64,000 nt of DNA from Olleya sp. Hel_I_94 (GTDB lineage Bacteria > Bacteroidota > Bacteroidia > Flavobacteriales > Flavobacteriaceae). This document shows positions 55,998-64,000 of this stretch, in pieces. A program made the position numbers and the translations under genes. The stretch is from NCBI RefSeq assembly GCF_007827365.1, contig NZ_VISI01000002.1, forward strand, positions 5,001 through 69,000, in the 5' to 3' direction. Numbering within the stretch: the first letter of the stretch is position 1; each line of letters opens with the position of its first letter. The notes under the pieces were generated by a model. That model saw only the letters and a list, made by a program, of their open reading frames with translations. It was not told the origin of the DNA and did no database searches.

Positions 55998-57551
55998 TTA
56001 AGCCTTTCCGCCTAGATAACGACAGTCTTTTAAGCTTTGTATTCCGTTAAACGGAACCACAGTTTTTTTGTAACCATATGTGCTGTCTAGTTCTTTAGAT
56101 AAGTTGTGGTCATCCACATTAACTTCAATATCTGTCATTTTAAATTGGCATGGATGCTCATAACCTGCAGCATGAGTGATTTCGATAAATTCTTTTCTAA
56201 AGGTTTTAAAATATTGTGCTAAACGTTCTGATTTTAACGTTGGATCAATTCCGTTTTGCAACCACTTATTTTGTGTTGCGACACCACTTGGACAGGTATT
56301 GGTATGACAAACTTGTGCTTGGATACAACCAATACTCATCATGGCTTCTCTAGCAACATTTATACAATCTGCTCCCATAGCAAATGCCATAGCAGCTTTA
56401 GCAGGAAAACCTAATTTACCACTACCAATAAATACAATACGCTCGCTTAATCCTTTACTTTGAAACAATTTATATAAATCTCCAAAACCATAAACCCAAG
56501 GTAAGCTAACATGATCTGCAAAACTTGGTGGAGCAGCACCTGTGCCGCCTTCGCCACCATCAACAGTAATAAAATCTGGACCTTTACCAGTTTTTACCAT
56601 GATATCAGCTAATTCTTCCCATTGTTCTAATTTACCAATAGCAGCTTTAATACCAACAGGTAATCCAGTTTTATCAGCAATAGCTTCTATAAAGTCTACT
56701 AATTCTGGGACATTATTAAACGCTTTGTGGTTAGGAGGTGATAACACATCTTTACCAACTTCAACACCTCTGATTTCAGCAATTTGAGGTGTGATTTTTG
56801 CACCTGGTAAAACACCACCTTTTCCTGGTTTAGCACCTTGTGATAATTTTACTTCAATAGCTTTAATAAAAGGATTGTCTTCGACTAATTTTACCATTTT
56901 ATCCATGGAGAATCCACCATCCGCAGCACGTACACCAAAGTATCCTGTTCCAAAATGAAACACAACGTCTCCACCATGACTGTGGTAAGGAGACAAACCG
57001 CCTTCTCCAGTATTATGGTAAGCTCCAGTAATTTTTACACCTTTGTTTAAAGATTCAACCGCTTTCGCGGAAAGCGAGCCAAAACTCATCGCAGATACAT
57101 TAATGACAGAACCTGGTCTAAAAGGTTTTTTACGTTTATTATATTCGCCCATAACTTTAGCACAAGGTAAAAACGACATGTCTGCTGCGTGTGGATGATT
57201 AGCTTCTACCTTATAAGGCATCATTGCGTTATTAATAAATATATGTTGATGTGCGTATATATCTCTGTCTGTACCAAAACCTTCGTAGTTATTTTCTTTT
57301 TTTGCAGACGCATAAATCCAACCACGTTCAATACGATTAAAAGGAAGCTCCTCTCTGTTATTAGCTACAAGATATTGTCTTAATTCTGGTCCAATTTTTT
57401 CTAACATATACCTAAAATGTCCAACAATTGGAAAATTATGACTTATCGTATGCTTTTTTTGAAAAATGTCTCTAATAGCTATTATAACTAATACTATTAT
57501 AATCCAAAGCCACCAAGAAATGTTTGAAATCAGGTTTGTTAATGTATCCAT
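55998..57551 (-). CDS. FMN-binding glutamate-synthase-family protein
   Basis: 517 residues. One N-terminal membrane helix (WWLWIIIVLVIIAI), then a TIM-barrel resembling the FMN domain of the glutamate synthase large chain: GSLSAKAVESLNKG, the substrate-like VKLSQGAKPGKGGVLPG, GGEGGTGAAPPSFADHVSLP and INVAREAMMSIGCIQAQVCH with cysteines for an Fe-S or thiol site. It lacks the glutaminase domain. The specific reaction is unknown; it lies alone with a promoter at 57572-57579. Confidence 0.88.
   Translation of the reverse strand: MDTLTNLISNISWWLWIIIVLVIIAIRDIFQKKHTISHNFPIVGHFRYMLEKIGPELRQYLVANNREELPFNRIERGWIYASAKKENNYEGFGTDRDIYAHQHIFINNAMMPYKVEANHPHAADMSFLPCAKVMGEYNKRKKPFRPGSVINVSAMSFGSLSAKAVESLNKGVKITGAYHNTGEGGLSPYHSHGGDVVFHFGTGYFGVRAADGGFSMDKMVKLVEDNPFIKAIEVKLSQGAKPGKGGVLPGAKITPQIAEIRGVEVGKDVLSPPNHKAFNNVPELVDFIEAIADKTGLPVGIKAAIGKLEQWEELADIMVKTGKGPDFITVDGGEGGTGAAPPSFADHVSLPWVYGFGDLYKLFQSKGLSERIVFIGSGKLGFPAKAAMAFAMGADCINVAREAMMSIGCIQAQVCHTNTCPSGVATQNKWLQNGIDPTLKSERLAQYFKTFRKEFIEITHAAGYEHPCQFKMTDIEVNVDDHNLSKELDSTYGYKKTVVPFNGIQSLKDCRYLGGKA
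57060..57073. repeat. TTTCCGCGAAAGCG motif, inverted, copy 3
   Basis: CGCTTTCGCGGAAA on the plus strand inside the FMN-binding protein gene (codons for SLSAKAV). Confidence 0.6.
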
Positions 57552-57571
57552 GTTTTAAAATTGGTTTTTTT

Positions 57572-57579
57572 CAAAAGTA
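57572..57579 (-). promoter_or_regulatory. -7 element of the FMN-binding protein gene
   Basis: TACTTTTG on the minus strand, 20 bp before the ATG. Confidence 0.55.
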
Positions 57580-57742
57580 ACGAATATCTCTATTTTTAGT
57601 TACTATTTATCTTACAAATAAATCATAATATTTTTTTGATTTATGAGTAATCTTTGAAGTGTTTGTTTAATTAACTGATAGTTTAATCAATTAAGTTTTC
57701 TTAAAGATTTTTAAAAATTGAGGTACTTAAGATTGTTAGTTT

Positions 57743-57750
57743 TATCTTTA
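57743..57750 (+). promoter_or_regulatory. Near-consensus -7 element of the AsmA-like gene
   Basis: TATCTTTA, one mismatch to TAnnTTTG, ending 4 nt before the ATG. Confidence 0.4.
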
Positions 57751-57754
57751 TAGT

Positions 57755-59323
57755 ATGAGCATAAAAAGAAAAAAAATAGTAATTGGATTTGTTACCTTTA
57801 TAGGTTTGGTAATACTATCGTTAGTAATAGCAAATACTATAGCTAAAAATAAACTTAAAAACTATATCGTTAATTTACCAGAGCATATATCTTTATTGTA
57901 TGACGATTTAGATGTTAGTCTTTTACAGGGTAATATTACCTTAAAATCCCCTTTGCTAACAGTCAAAGGAAAAACGACAAATCAAATTAATGCTCAGGTT
58001 AAATTAAGTAGTTTATCTATTAAAGATTTTAGTTATTGGAACTATTTATTTAATGACAATTTAAAGTTTGATCACTTAAATTTTGATACTCCAAAAGTAA
58101 CTTATTACCACAACCCATTGGCTGATACAGATCAAGGCAGTGAGTCTGTTTTTAAAAACATAAAAAAAACAATTTACATTAAAAATCTTAGCGTTAATAA
58201 GGCTTCAGTTGAGGTTCTTAATGTCAAAAATGATTCCGTTTTATTAAGCACAAACAATCTTGATTTTACAATGTCACAGATTATTGTTGATAATAATTTA
58301 GCGTCTTCAAAGCTTTTCGATTTTAAATCTAGCACTTTAAGCGCTAATAATTTAAAATATCAGATAAGCAGATTTGAAAACTTAAGTGTTGATAAATTAA
58401 AAATAGATAATACTAGAATGACTTTATCTGGATTTAGTTTAAAAACAAAATATGATAAGGTGGCATTATCAAACGTGATCACCACAGAGCGTGATCACTT
58501 TGAATTAGCAACTCCAGAAATACGTATTGATAATTATGATTTTAAGTTTGATAATACCATATTATCGGGATTTAGCACAGATAAAATTACCTTTACAAAA
58601 CCTGATTTGACAATTTACAGAGATAAGTTAGTTGCGGACGACTTAACACAAAAAGACCTATATAGTACAATGTTAAGGTCGCTTAATGTTAAATTAGATA
58701 TTAAACATATAAATATTGTGGAAGGTAAAATTGTTTACCAAGAAAAAGTTAATCAAGATAAAACAGCAGGTCAGCTTACTTTTAGTGACTTTAATGCAAG
58801 CTTAGACCACATAAGTAACACTAAATTAAATCCTAAAAAAACAGAAATTAAAATAGATTGTAACTTTATGCAAAGTACACCACTTAAGGTGGATTGGTCG
58901 TTTGATGTTAATGATCCTAATGATGGCTTTGTTTTTAAAGCAAATTTAGGAGACTTACAAGCAGACCATTTAAACCAATTTATGCAACCTAATTTAAATT
59001 TAAAATTAGAAGGTAATTTAATGCAAACACTGTTTACAATAGATGGAAATGCTACAACCTCTAATGTGGATTTAAAAACAAAGTACACTAATTTTGATAT
59101 TATTTTACTTAAAGAAAACGGTAGCGAAAAAAATAAAATACTATCCAAAATAATAAACATTTTTGTTTCAAAGGATAGCAAAGACGCTAAAGATAACTTT
59201 AGAAACAGCAATACTAAAACAGTAGAACGCGACAATACTAAATCAATATTTAATTTTGTTTGGAAAAATGCTCAAGCAGGTTTAATCTCTGCTATGGCAG
59301 GTGACGGTAAAAAAGATGATTGA
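57755..59323 (+). CDS. AsmA-like envelope protein
   Basis: 522 residues. One N-terminal membrane helix (IVIGFVTFIGLVILSLVIANTIA) and a long beta-rich periplasmic part with repeated patterns (DVSLLQGNITLKSPLLTVKGK, FDTPKVTYYHN, KHINIVEGKIVYQEK) as in AsmA/DUF748 proteins that form a groove for lipid traffic. It ends in a basic region lacking the usual terminal domain. Role is inferred only from this shape. uvrD follows. Confidence 0.7.
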   Translation: MSIKRKKIVIGFVTFIGLVILSLVIANTIAKNKLKNYIVNLPEHISLLYDDLDVSLLQGNITLKSPLLTVKGKTTNQINAQVKLSSLSIKDFSYWNYLFNDNLKFDHLNFDTPKVTYYHNPLADTDQGSESVFKNIKKTIYIKNLSVNKASVEVLNVKNDSVLLSTNNLDFTMSQIIVDNNLASSKLFDFKSSTLSANNLKYQISRFENLSVDKLKIDNTRMTLSGFSLKTKYDKVALSNVITTERDHFELATPEIRIDNYDFKFDNTILSGFSTDKITFTKPDLTIYRDKLVADDLTQKDLYSTMLRSLNVKLDIKHINIVEGKIVYQEKVNQDKTAGQLTFSDFNASLDHISNTKLNPKKTEIKIDCNFMQSTPLKVDWSFDVNDPNDGFVFKANLGDLQADHLNQFMQPNLNLKLEGNLMQTLFTIDGNATTSNVDLKTKYTNFDIILLKENGSEKNKILSKIINIFVSKDSKDAKDNFRNSNTKTVERDNTKSIFNFVWKNAQAGLISAMAGDGKKDD

Positions 59324-59372
59324 TTGTTTATAATTAATAACAAATCTTTAGAGTAAAAACAGAGGGTTTGGT

Positions 59373-59380
59373 TAATTTTG
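59373..59380 (+). promoter_or_regulatory. -7 element of uvrD/pcrA
   Basis: TAATTTTG, 22 bp before the TTG start. Confidence 0.5.
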
Positions 59381-59402
59381 CTTTTTTAAAAAAGAATAAA
59401 AA

Positions 59403-61736
59403 TTGGAGAAATATTTAAGTCAGTTAAACGAAGCACAATACGCGCCAACAGTTCAAAAAGAAGGACCTATGATAATTATCGCAGGTGCAGGTTCTGGAAA
59501 AACACGTGTGCTAACCTATAGAATAGCCTATTTAATGAATCAAGGTGTAGACTCTTTCAACATCTTAGCATTAACCTTTACAAACAAAGCAGCCAAAGAA
59601 ATGAAAGGCAGAATAGCCGAAATTGTAGGTGCAAGTGAGGCTAAAAACTTGTGGATGGGAACCTTTCACTCGGTTTTTGCAAAAATATTACGTTTTGAAG
59701 GTCACCATTTAGGTTATCCAAGTAATTTTACTATTTATGATACTCAAGATTCTCAAAAATTAATGGGTAGTATAATTAGAGAAATGGGTTTAGACAAAGA
59801 CTTGTATAAAACCAAGCAAGTATACAGCAGGATTTCTTCTTACAAAAATAGTTTAATTACAGTCAAGGCATATTTTAATAATCCAGAATTAATGGAAGCT
59901 GATGCTATGGCTAGGCGTCCAAAAATGGGAGAAATCTATCAAGCTTATGTGGAGCGTTGCTTTAAAGCAGGAGCAATGGATTTTGATGATTTATTACTTC
60001 GTACTAACGAGCTGTTAACGCGTTTTCCTTCAGTTTTAGCGCAATATCAAGATAAGTTTAGATATATATTAGTGGATGAGTACCAAGATACAAACCACAG
60101 TCAATATTTAATTGTACGTGCTTTAGCAGATCGTTTTCAAAACATTTGTGTGGTAGGTGATGATGCACAAAGTATTTACGCCTTTAGAGGAGCAAACATT
60201 AGTAACATCTTAAATTTCCAAAAGGATTATGAAGATGTAAAAATGTACCGATTAGAACAAAATTACCGTTCTACAAAAAATATAGTTGGAGCAGCAAACT
60301 CTGTAATAGAGCATAACCAAACTAAATTAGATAAAATAGTTTGGACTGCAAATGTGGATGGACCTAAAGTGCAAGTGCATCGCAGTTTAACAGATGGTGA
60401 CGAAGGTCGTTTTGTGGCTAGTGCCATTTGGGAGACAAAAATGACAGACCATGTGCCAAATAGTGATTTTGCGATTTTATATCGTACCAATTCACAATCA
60501 CGTGCAATGGAGGAAGCTTTGCGTAAAAGAAGTATTCCGTATCGTATATATGGTGGTTTGTCTTTTTATCAAAGAAAAGAAATTAAAGATGTTACAGCAT
60601 ATTTACGTTTGATTTTAAATCCATCTGATGAAGAGGCCTTAAAACGTGTTATCAATTATCCTGCACGTGGTATTGGTCAAACAACCATAGATAGATTAAT
60701 GGTTGCAGCTAATGAGTCTGGTAAAACTATTTTTGGATTATTAGAAAACATTGATAGTACAGATATAAATATAAATGGAGGTACAAAAAATAAGCTAAAA
60801 GACTTTGTCACGCTTATTAAAAGTTATCAGGTAATGAATCAAACAGCAAATGCTTTTGATTTAGCAGAGTATGTAACTAAAACTAGTGGTTTAATAAAAG
60901 AGTTTAATAAAGACAATACTCCAGAAGGTGTCACGCGTTTAGAGAATGTCGAAGAATTATTAAATGGTATAAAGGATTTTGTCGAAGGACAAATGGAAAT
61001 TGCAGACTCTAAAGATGATTTAGCCGAGTTTTTAGAAGATATCGCATTAGCAACCGATCTTGATGGAGACAAAGGAGATCCAGATCATGTAGCGTTAATG
61101 ACTATTCACTCTTCAAAAGGATTAGAGTTTAGTAATGTCTTTATCGTTGGTTTGGAAGAAGACTTGTTTCCAAGTGCAATGAGTATGAATACAAGAAGCG
61201 AGCTTGAAGAAGAGCGTCGTTTATTCTATGTAGCTTTAACCAGAGCAGAGAAAAAAGCATATCTAACCTATGCGTTATCGCGTTATCGTTGGGGAAAATT
61301 AGTAGACTCAGAACCAAGTAGATTTATTGAAGAAATTGACGATCAATTTTTAGACATTATAACACCAATAGAAGAGCGTCGCATTAACCCAATGCTGTCT
61401 GCAGATATCTTTGGCGACACACCACCTAATAAAGTAAGATTTAAAAAACCAATGCAACCTAAATTGAAGAAGAAAGACAAATCTAAGCCAGTAAATTTTG
61501 AAATTAGTGCTCCTAAAAAACTTAAAAAGGCTTCAGAAGTTAAGCCTTCAGCAGAAGCAAATCTGTTTGATGGAGATTTAGCAGTAGGTAATCGCGTTAA
61601 ACATTTAAAATTTGGTAGAGGTGATGTTTTAAGTATCGAAGGTAAAGGTGGAGATGTTAAAGCTGAAATTGATTTTGAATTTGGAGGAAAGAAAAAGCTT
61701 TTACTACGTTTTGCAAAATTAGAGCTTATAGGATAA
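59403..61736 (+). CDS. UvrD/PcrA-type ATP-dependent DNA helicase
   Basis: 777-residue SF1A helicase for repair and replication restart. The start is TTG, since MEKYLSQLNEAQ at the N terminus matches the family and no ATG is near. Motifs: Walker A AGAGSGKTRVLTYR (from 27), DEYQD box VDEYQDTNHSQY, VGDDAQSIYAFRGA, motif V STKGLEF-like SSKGLEFSNVFIVGLEEDLFP, and motif VI EERRLFYVALTRA. The last 50 residues (GNRVKHLKFGRGDVLSIEGK) are the PcrA-type Tudor-like C terminus. Confidence 0.96.
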   Translation: MEKYLSQLNEAQYAPTVQKEGPMIIIAGAGSGKTRVLTYRIAYLMNQGVDSFNILALTFTNKAAKEMKGRIAEIVGASEAKNLWMGTFHSVFAKILRFEGHHLGYPSNFTIYDTQDSQKLMGSIIREMGLDKDLYKTKQVYSRISSYKNSLITVKAYFNNPELMEADAMARRPKMGEIYQAYVERCFKAGAMDFDDLLLRTNELLTRFPSVLAQYQDKFRYILVDEYQDTNHSQYLIVRALADRFQNICVVGDDAQSIYAFRGANISNILNFQKDYEDVKMYRLEQNYRSTKNIVGAANSVIEHNQTKLDKIVWTANVDGPKVQVHRSLTDGDEGRFVASAIWETKMTDHVPNSDFAILYRTNSQSRAMEEALRKRSIPYRIYGGLSFYQRKEIKDVTAYLRLILNPSDEEALKRVINYPARGIGQTTIDRLMVAANESGKTIFGLLENIDSTDININGGTKNKLKDFVTLIKSYQVMNQTANAFDLAEYVTKTSGLIKEFNKDNTPEGVTRLENVEELLNGIKDFVEGQMEIADSKDDLAEFLEDIALATDLDGDKGDPDHVALMTIHSSKGLEFSNVFIVGLEEDLFPSAMSMNTRSELEEERRLFYVALTRAEKKAYLTYALSRYRWGKLVDSEPSRFIEEIDDQFLDIITPIEERRINPMLSADIFGDTPPNKVRFKKPMQPKLKKKDKSKPVNFEISAPKKLKKASEVKPSAEANLFDGDLAVGNRVKHLKFGRGDVLSIEGKGGDVKAEIDFEFGGKKKLLLRFAKLELIG

Positions 61737-61753
61737 TATTTAAAAAATTTATT

Positions 61754-62374
61754 ATGGCAGACTTTATCAGAATTTATGAAGAAAATCCAAATCCTAAGGA
61801 AATTAAAAAGGTAGTAAACATCCTTAAAAAAGGAGGTCTTATTATTTATCCCACAGATACGGTATATGGTTTAGGCTGCGATATTACTAACTCAAAAGCT
61901 TTAGAGCGTATCGCTAGGATTAAAGGTGTAAAGTTAGAAAAAGCTAATTTTTCTTTTATTTGTCATGACCTTAGTAATTTATCAGATTATGTAAAGCAAA
62001 TTGATAGTACAACTTTTAAAATATTAAAACGTGCTCTGCCAGGACCATACACTTTTATTTTACCAGGATCCAAAACGTTGCCAGCAGCTTTTAAAAAGAA
62101 AAAGGAGGTAGGTATAAGAGTGCCAAATAACGCTATCGCATTAGAGATTGTTAAGGCATTAGGTAATCCAATTGTGTCCACATCAATCAGAGATGATGAC
62201 ACAATTTTAGAGTATACCACAGATCCTGAATTGATTTTAGAAAAATGGGACAACCTAGTAGATTTAGTTATTGATGGTGGTTATGGAGGTAACCAAGGAT
62301 CAACAATTATTGATTTGTCAGGTGAACAACCTGAAATAATAAGGGAAGGAAAAGGTAGTATCGAGATTTTTTAG
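61754..62374 (+). CDS. Sua5/YciO/TsaC-family protein
   Basis: 206 residues of the threonylcarbamoyl-AMP synthase fold. Characteristic stretches are GGLIIYPTDTVYGLGCDI, KANFSFICHDLSNLSDYV, PGPYTFILPGS and VGIRVPNN. The family makes the precursor of t6A37 in tRNA; YciO-type members are less active, and this sequence may be either. It lies 17 bp after uvrD and ends before a bidirectional terminator. Confidence 0.9.
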   Translation: MADFIRIYEENPNPKEIKKVVNILKKGGLIIYPTDTVYGLGCDITNSKALERIARIKGVKLEKANFSFICHDLSNLSDYVKQIDSTTFKILKRALPGPYTFILPGSKTLPAAFKKKKEVGIRVPNNAIALEIVKALGNPIVSTSIRDDDTILEYTTDPELILEKWDNLVDLVIDGGYGGNQGSTIIDLSGEQPEIIREGKGSIEIF

Positions 62375-62460
62375 AGCATATTTTTAATAATTCAGACTAT
62401 TAACTCTTTTAATACTATCGATTTTCAAACTCATGATTTTTAAACGATAAGATTTTAAAC

Positions 62461-62493
62461 AAAAAAAGCCCAACCGAAAGGTTGGGCTTTTTT
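62461..62493. terminator. Bidirectional terminator
   Basis: AAAAAAAGCCCAACC / GGTTGGGCTTTTTT around GAAA, between convergent genes. Confidence 0.9.
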
Positions 62494-62509
62494 ACTCTAA
62501 TAAAAAGAA

Positions 62510-63370
62510 TTAGTTCTCTTTAGATAAACTTTTCATTTCAGTTTCAATCATTTCGTAAAATTGATCAATCTTAGGTAAGATGTAAATCTTAGTTCTTCTG
62601 TTGATTGCTCTGTTTTCTGCAGTATCATTTGATACTAAAGGTAAATGATCACCACGTCCAGCTGCAATTAATTGTTGAGGTTTAACACCTAAGTCTTGTA
62701 AAGCTCTAACAATAGCTGTACTACGCTTAACACTTAAATCCCAGTTGTCAACTAATACACCACCTTTGTTGTATGGTACGTTATCTGTATGACCTTCTAC
62801 CATTGCTTCAAAGTTTGGCTTTCCATTAATAACTGTTGCTACTTTTCCTAAGATTTCATTAGCTCTAGTTGTAATGTTATAGCTTCCACTCTTAAATAAT
62901 AACTTGTCTGATAAAGAGATAAAAACAACGCTTTTTTCAACATTGATTTCGATGTCTGGATCGTTTAATCCAACTTCTTTCTTTAAGCTAGTTACTAAAG
63001 CTAGTGTTACACTATCTTTTTTAGTTAAAGCATCTTGTAATCTTGTAATTCTTAAGTCTTTTTCTTTTAAGCTTTCTAAAGATTTTTCAACGTTTTTAGC
63101 GCCTTGAGCGGTTAACATTGTCATATCTTTTGTGCTTTCAATCAATGCAAGATTATTTGCTTTCATGTCTGCTAAACGAGCTTGTAATTCTGCTAAACGC
63201 GCTGCAGATGCTGCTTCGTCAGCTAAACAAGAGTTAAGTTTAACAGTTGCTGTGTTTAATAAATCCTGTGTTTCTTTTTGTTTTGCTTCTAATGCAGCAA
63301 ATTCTTTTTTAGACACACAAGAGCTTAATAATAGTAGTGCACCTGCACTAAATAAAAGGATTTTTTTCAT
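62510..63370 (-). CDS. OmpA-family peptidoglycan-binding lipoprotein
   Basis: 286 residues from the ATG at 63368-63370; upstream in-frame residues overlap the promoter. A lipobox (LLLLSSC, Cys18) is followed by a coiled coil about 25-130 (ASAARLAELQARLADMKAN) and an OmpA C-terminal domain about 155-275 with VEGHTDNVPY, NWDLSVKRSTAIVRAL and ENRAINRRTKIYI. It tethers the outer membrane to the cell wall. Confidence 0.92.
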   Translation of the reverse strand: MKKILLFSAGALLLLSSCVSKKEFAALEAKQKETQDLLNTATVKLNSCLADEAASAARLAELQARLADMKANNLALIESTKDMTMLTAQGAKNVEKSLESLKEKDLRITRLQDALTKKDSVTLALVTSLKKEVGLNDPDIEINVEKSVVFISLSDKLLFKSGSYNITTRANEILGKVATVINGKPNFEAMVEGHTDNVPYNKGGVLVDNWDLSVKRSTAIVRALQDLGVKPQQLIAAGRGDHLPLVSNDTAENRAINRRTKIYILPKIDQFYEMIETEMKSLSKEN

Positions 63371-63403
63371 AATTTTTAAATGATAAATTAAATTTATACA
63401 CAC

Positions 63404-63411
63404 CAAAAGTA
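63404..63411 (-). promoter_or_regulatory. -7 element of the OmpA-family gene
   Basis: TACTTTTG on the minus strand, 33 bp before the ATG. Confidence 0.55.
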
Positions 63412-63610
63412 TAAATAATTAAAATGTTAAAATACGCTTTAACAAAACTTTTGCTAAAACTAAAAGCAAATAAGGTTTAAAACTGACAGTTAAAATTTAG
63501 TATAATAATTAAAATATTTAATCAGCTAATAATCAGTATTTTGTTTGGGTAAGTAAAGCGTAAGTAAAATATCGTTTAGTTTTTAATTATTCTATTTTTT
63601 TAATAAAAAC

Positions 63611-64000
63611 TTACTTGACAAAGGTTTTTTTATTTAAAACAAAATAGTTGTAAACTATTGATTTTGTCTGGTAATAGCCAGTTTTTTGCGAGATTGCTTT
63701 TCGTTTTTTTAGTAGCTTAGGTAAATGTTTGTAAAAAGATACATGTGCTTTTAAAATTGCTATTAAATGGTTAGGCTTAAATTCTATTAAAAATTTTAAG
63801 GCAGCAATACCATCAAGTACTAATCTTACAAAAATTAATAATGCAATATATCCTTTGGCGTTTTTAGTTAAAGTAAACAAACTGTTTCTAAAATTTAGAT
63901 AGGTTTTTTTTGGACTACTTGCGTTTAAGGTTGCTCCACCAACGTGATACACAGTACTATTATTAATGTATTTGGTTAAATAACCCTTGTTAAACGCTCT
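63611..64000 (-). CDS. Family 2 glycosyltransferase, C-terminal part, 5' end cut by window edge
   Basis: The last 130 residues of a longer protein; the frame is open to base 64000, so the start lies outside. VYHVGGATLNASSPKKTYLNF followed by RNSLFTLTKN matches the end of GT-A family 2 glycosyltransferases of the rhamnosyltransferase type, after the catalytic part. Then a hydrophobic helix (ALLIFVRLVLDGIAALKFLI) and a basic tail with HAHVSFYKHLPKLLKKRK-like residues. It is probably membrane-associated and acts in surface polysaccharide or lipid glycosylation. Confidence 0.75.
   Translation of the reverse strand, partial: RAFNKGYLTKYINNSTVYHVGGATLNASSPKKTYLNFRNSLFTLTKNAKGYIALLIFVRLVLDGIAALKFLIEFKPNHLIAILKAHVSFYKHLPKLLKKRKAISQKTGYYQTKSIVYNYFVLNKKTFVK

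Noticed and set aside
58771..59235. 154-codon minus-strand ORF
   Set aside because: Shadow of the AsmA-like gene; Leu/Ser/Phe-rich with no motif or start signal.

Overview
The window is AT-rich (roughly one third G+C) and reads as a chromosome segment from a marine-type Flavobacteriaceae (Bacteroidota). The signs are TonB-dependent receptors with carboxypeptidase-like N-terminal domains, lipoproteins with short SC lipoboxes, a type IX secretion-like C-terminal domain, DUF4249, DUF3108, HYC_CC_PP and DUF7935 families, bacillithiol deacetylase BshB1, monomeric isocitrate dehydrogenase, and Bacteroidota -7 promoter elements of the form TAnnTTTG, often followed by CAC. Genus cannot be told from the sequence alone. 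I see no rRNA, insertion sequence, prophage, CRISPR array or replication origin; one tRNA (His) is present.

Layout. 1-4000 (minus): 3'-truncated murQ, a REP-like repeat, a DUF4249 lipoprotein and its TonB receptor. 4204-9015 (minus): monomeric isocitrate dehydrogenase, a Qnr-like pentapeptide-repeat protein, an ORF-less segment bounded by hairpins, rplS and trmD. 9170-13501 (minus): a tight three-gene unit of secreted PIG-L-type deacetylase, a 34-residue membrane peptide and a sodium:solute symporter. 13600-19315 (minus): corA, a small MscS channel, a lipoprotein, maf, a UbiA prenyltransferase, a small membrane protein, a KdsC-like phosphatase and a DUF2520 protein. 19375-23092 (plus): truncated haemoglobin and a fused cytochrome c assembly protein CcsBA. 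24257-28648 (plus): small membrane proteins, mscL, a PLP trans-sulfuration enzyme, rlmF, bshB1 and tRNA-His. 28801-31843 (minus): M28 peptidase, a small membrane protein and DUF3108. 31975-35791 (plus): a four-gene metal-handling cluster.

35868-45771: a cysteine-less thioredoxin-like lipoprotein, an ABC-F ATPase, a fasciclin protein, pheT followed by three tandem paralogous small membrane proteins and DUF2007, a lipoprotein/coiled-coil pair and a TlpA-type lipoprotein. 45792-51702 (minus): a YeiH-type exporter with its LysR regulator, miaE, an amine oxidase and recG. 51751-52187: three tandem copies of a 147-bp palindromic repeat. 52334-64000: M1 aminopeptidase, patatin, DUF7935, an FMN-binding glutamate-synthase-family protein, an AsmA-like protein, uvrD/pcrA, a Sua5/YciO-family protein, an OmpA-family lipoprotein and a 5'-truncated glycosyltransferase.

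Most of this is core housekeeping and envelope biology. The less ordinary parts are the metal cluster, the pheT-linked paralogue triplet, the deacetylase/micropeptide/symporter unit, the one-sided ABC-F ATPase, the 147-bp repeats, a recurrent TTTCCGC...GCG motif, long perfect palindromes and start codons placed almost on top of -7 elements. No single locus stands out as a clearly new defence or mobile system.
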